Origin: Holosporaceae bacterium
Lineage (GTDB): Bacteria > Pseudomonadota > Alphaproteobacteria > UBA3830
Assembly: GCA_031276835.1 (NCBI GenBank)
Contig: JAISMI010000049.1
Coordinates: forward strand, 1-8,825
Length of the DNA stretch: 8,825 bases
Direction: 5' to 3'
Numbering within the stretch: the stretch's first letter is position 1; every line of letters begins with the position of its first letter. The notes under the pieces were generated by a model, which saw only the letters and a list, made by a program, of their open reading frames with translations, had not been told where the DNA came from and made no database searches. Of this stretch, positions 6,759-8,825 are shown in pieces. Both the position numbers and the translations under genes were made by a program.

Positions 6759-7805
6759 ATGCGTGTTTGGGATAGATATGGAGTTGAATTTTTTCTGGAG
6801 AAGTTAAGCAATTGCTCCCTATGGGATGCGTATAAAATTTTAAATTGTCAAAAAAAAGTGTTATCCGACAATGAAACAGCTTTTTTGGTTCCTAAAGACG
6901 AACTTAGTATTTGGGGAAAATCAGATTTTTATATTCAAAAAGTTTCGTTGCCGCCTAATTTGAAGACGTCCGAGGAGGGAGAAATATTTCTGATGGAAAA
7001 TATTGTCGCCGAACGCTGCGACGGCGTCGATAAGCTCGACGAGCGAACCTGGTGGCTGTACGCGGCCCGTCATAACTCCGGCCTAAGAATAATCGCCGGA
7101 ATTGGAAAGGGAATAATGTTGTCGAGATTTTTGCCGCTGGACGCAGATCCGTCCGACGAAATTTCCAAAACCGTTTTGTATCTCCAAAGATTTGGAATTG
7201 GAAAAAACATAAAGATTTTTTCTCCGCTGCATGAAATTCGTCTGCAAAAAATCTCTCCGGAAATAGTCTGCGAAAGATTTTACGTCAAGAAATGCGACGA
7301 TTCCCAGAGAAATCGCGCGGATCTCGACGCCGTGCGGCCCGTTATATCCAACGGAAATTGTTTCGGAAAATTTTTGAATGATAAAATTCTATACGCTATT
7401 TTGGCGGCGGTAGTTCTAACTTTATGTGGAGTCGACAGCGCCGTTCGACGTAATGAAAAAATTATTTTGTCCTTGAAAAAAAGCGTTCGCGCGGCGACTC
7501 CAGACATGGAATTGGAAATCAATGATGAAAATTTGCATATTGCCCAAAAATTCGTCGACGCTCTGCGGAATTCGCCCAATCCTCTGGAGTTATTGCGAAA
7601 GGCCTTGAGAATATGTCGAATGTATAATATTTCAGTCGAACAGTTGCTTATTGAAAACGGTCTTAAAATAAAAACGTCGTTGAACAAAGCGATATTCGAT
7701 AAAATAAAATCCGTTGTCGGAGTCGACGTGGAAAAAATTTCCGGCGACGAATACGAGGAACTTGGATCAAATAAAAAATTTGGAGCCGTCATATGCATAA
7801 AATAA
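6759..7805 (+). CDS. Bitopic secretion-platform protein, GspL / PilM-PilN-like
   Basis: Not confidently assignable by sequence alone. Architecture: a cytoplasmic domain of about 205 residues, one membrane helix (ILYAILAAVVLTLCGV, 210-225), a charged helical linker (about 227-270) and a small C-terminal periplasmic domain (270-348). This is the layout of GspL, or of fused PilM-PilN, which links the GspE motor to the envelope parts. The cytoplasmic segment AGIGKGIMLSRFLPL (113-127) followed by SDEISKTVLYLQRFGI (132-147) recalls the PilM/GspL pattern of a self-recognition strand followed by a helix carrying paired hydrophobics. The position after gspF and before a PilO/GspM-like gene fits the conserved order of such operons. 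The gene abuts the gspF stop (TAAATG) without a clear ribosome binding site, suggesting re-initiation. Function inferred mainly from context and topology. Confidence 0.5.
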   Translation: MRVWDRYGVEFFLEKLSNCSLWDAYKILNCQKKVLSDNETAFLVPKDELSIWGKSDFYIQKVSLPPNLKTSEEGEIFLMENIVAERCDGVDKLDERTWWLYAARHNSGLRIIAGIGKGIMLSRFLPLDADPSDEISKTVLYLQRFGIGKNIKIFSPLHEIRLQKISPEIVCERFYVKKCDDSQRNRADLDAVRPVISNGNCFGKFLNDKILYAILAAVVLTLCGVDSAVRRNEKIILSLKKSVRAATPDMELEINDENLHIAQKFVDALRNSPNPLELLRKALRICRMYNISVEQLLIENGLKIKTSLNKAIFDKIKSVVGVDVEKISGDEYEELGSNKKFGAVICIK

Positions 7806-8506
7806 AGGCGAGCGTTTTAATTTTTTTTACGGTCTTGTTGAGCGTTTTATGCGCCGTAAAAATAGCCGAATTTCAAGAGGTTGAGGATCAAAGAAATCGT
7901 CTAATCGCGTCCAGAAATCACATTGATGAATTGGCGAAGCAAATTAAAAAATATTCGTTTTCATATCTAAAATCGAAGGAACTAATATTTACTCCCAATC
8001 CCAACCTGGTAAAATCCATAGAAAAAATCTCAAAGAGCCTCAAGAAAGTCCTAATAAAACGTAATCCTGCCGAAAATACGGAAGAAATTAAAATTTTTAC
8101 CCAGCGGGAAAGCGAAATTTACGAATTCATCGAAAAGTTGCTTTTTGAATTGCCTGGCGTGGTTCAATTTCAATCTATACGGTTATTTCAGTCCGATGAT
8201 GAAAATTTTTCCGCCGTCGTCCGATTTAAAGTCGTTACTTTTGACGAGCGTTTGCATTTAATTTTTCTAAACCCGACCGTCAGAAGCCGCGATCTCAAGT
8301 CCATTAATTTTTTTGGAATAGGGGAAGTGAAACTCCACAAATTATTTTGCACAATTTGTAATTCCAAAGCGTACATAGATAATTTATGGTTTCGAATCGG
8401 CGATCGCATAGACGACTGCGAATTGGCGGGCGTCCATCAAAATTTTATCGAGATAAAAGACGACGTCGGCGCAATAACTCGAATAAAATTAGGAGCCTGC
8501 TGGTAG
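7793..8506 (+). CDS. Bitopic protein with PilO/GspM-like part and C-terminal GspC/PilP-like module
   Basis: 237 residues. An N-terminal membrane helix (about 7-24) has no cleavage site I would trust. Next come a coiled-coil segment (about 28-55) and a central domain (about 70-155, with ELPGVVQFQSIRLF at 119-132) resembling the ferredoxin-like periplasmic domain of PilO/GspM. The C-terminus differs: KLHKLFCTICNSKAYIDNLWF (from 180) leads into RIGDRIDDCELAGVHQNFIE and IKDDVGAITRIKLG. This is the pattern of the small beta domain of GspC (HR domain) and PilP, which contacts the secretin. The gene would thus combine inner-membrane alignment and secretin coupling in one chain. ATG 7793 has GGAG 7 nt upstream and overlaps the previous gene by 13 nt. 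The TAG overlaps the convergent symporter gene by 18 nt. Three Cys near the end (C186, C189, C209) could bond in the periplasm. Domain assignments are by eye. Confidence 0.5.
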   Translation: MHKIKASVLIFFTVLLSVLCAVKIAEFQEVEDQRNRLIASRNHIDELAKQIKKYSFSYLKSKELIFTPNPNLVKSIEKISKSLKKVLIKRNPAENTEEIKIFTQRESEIYEFIEKLLFELPGVVQFQSIRLFQSDDENFSAVVRFKVVTFDERLHLIFLNPTVRSRDLKSINFFGIGEVKLHKLFCTICNSKAYIDNLWFRIGDRIDDCELAGVHQNFIEIKDDVGAITRIKLGACW

Positions 8507-8825
8507 TCGTTGGGAAGATTTTTTCCAGCTTATATTATCGATTAATTTGGCCAACGCTCCGTTTCCTAAGACGTTGAATCCCGTCACAATTGGATCGAAA
8601 ATTATGTATATGGCTACTATTAGCGAAGACATTTCCGTGTTGAAATTCAAATATTTCTCTAATATTGGCACCATAACTATGATTCCTCCGGCCGGCACCG
8701 CCGCGACTGAAAACTTTGCGATCACAAAAAATATTGTGAAAACGAAATAAGACCACAGGGAAGGTTCTTCCATTCCGTAATTTTTCAATATGGCGTAGGC
8801 TAGAATCGGAATGGCCAGACAATCT
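8489..8825 (-). CDS. Dicarboxylate/amino acid:cation symporter, C-terminal part (cut by window edge)
   Basis: Secondary transporter of the DAACS (GltP/GltT/DctA) family, inner membrane, importing dicarboxylates or acidic/neutral amino acids with Na+ or H+. The visible 112 residues cover the last part of the transport core. VAAVPAGGIIVMVPILEKYL corresponds to the HP2 hairpin gate (family pattern AAVPGGG), and IVAIYIIFDPIVTGFNVLGNGALA is TM8, with Asp and Asn at the positions that bind substrate amino group and cation. The frame stays open to the window edge, and the TTG at 8788 is internal, so the start lies outside. The stop (TAA, 8491-8489) falls within the end of the convergent secretion gene. 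Substrate cannot be told from this fragment. Confidence 0.9.
   Translation of the reverse strand, partial: DCLAIPILAYAILKNYGMEEPSLWSYFVFTIFFVIAKFSVAAVPAGGIIVMVPILEKYLNFNTEMSSLIVAIYIIFDPIVTGFNVLGNGALAKLIDNISWKKSSQRLPAGS

Noticed and set aside
1..8825. CRISPR array, tRNA/rRNA genes, insertion sequence or phage genes
   Set aside because: Looked for on both strands; no regularly spaced repeats, cloverleaf-like segments, transposase motifs or terminal inverted repeats were seen.

Overview
The window looks like part of a reduced, AT-rich genome of an alphaproteobacterium, probably host-associated (Holosporales/Rickettsiales-like). The lineage is inferred from three things: the C-terminal tail of ribosomal protein S1 (FGSSDSGASLGDILG), a bL36 of the alphaproteobacterial zinc-less type, and an alphaproteobacterial-type pyruvate dehydrogenase E1-beta remnant. 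No 16S rRNA or other phylogenetic marker is present, so order-level placement is a guess.

Positions 1-904 (+ strand) are a decayed zone. It opens with the C-terminal part of a broken pdhB, frameshifted upstream of about position 92. A short frame follows that resembles the last membrane helix of an LptF/LptG-type permease, and then a 127-codon orphan ORF whose 3' third is much richer in G+C than its 5' end. Positions 901-3936 (- strand) form a housekeeping block transcribed right to left: rpmJ (bL36, only 41 codons and easily missed), rpsA (S1, six OB repeats) and ddl (D-Ala-D-Ala ligase). A 9-bp perfect inverted repeat lies between rpsA and ddl. The divergent intergenic region 3937-4099 carries a good rpmJ promoter and a perfect TATAAT ahead of the next operon.

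Positions 4100-8506 (+ strand) are a compact four-gene operon with overlapping or abutting genes. It encodes the inner-membrane machinery of a type II secretion / type IV pilus-like system: a GspE/PilB ATPase lacking the usual tetracysteine metal-binding subdomain, a GspF/PilC platform protein, a divergent bitopic GspL/PilM-PilN-like protein, and a small bitopic protein that seems to join a PilO/GspM-like part to a C-terminal GspC/PilP-like beta module. No pseudopilin, prepilin peptidase or secretin is in the window, so the rest of the machine must lie elsewhere or be absent. The operon runs tail to tail into, and overlaps by 18 nt, the 3' end of a dicarboxylate/amino acid:cation symporter gene that enters from the right edge on the - strand.

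The most interesting region is the four-gene secretion platform, because of its minimal composition, its zinc-domain-less motor and the apparent PilO-PilP type fusion.
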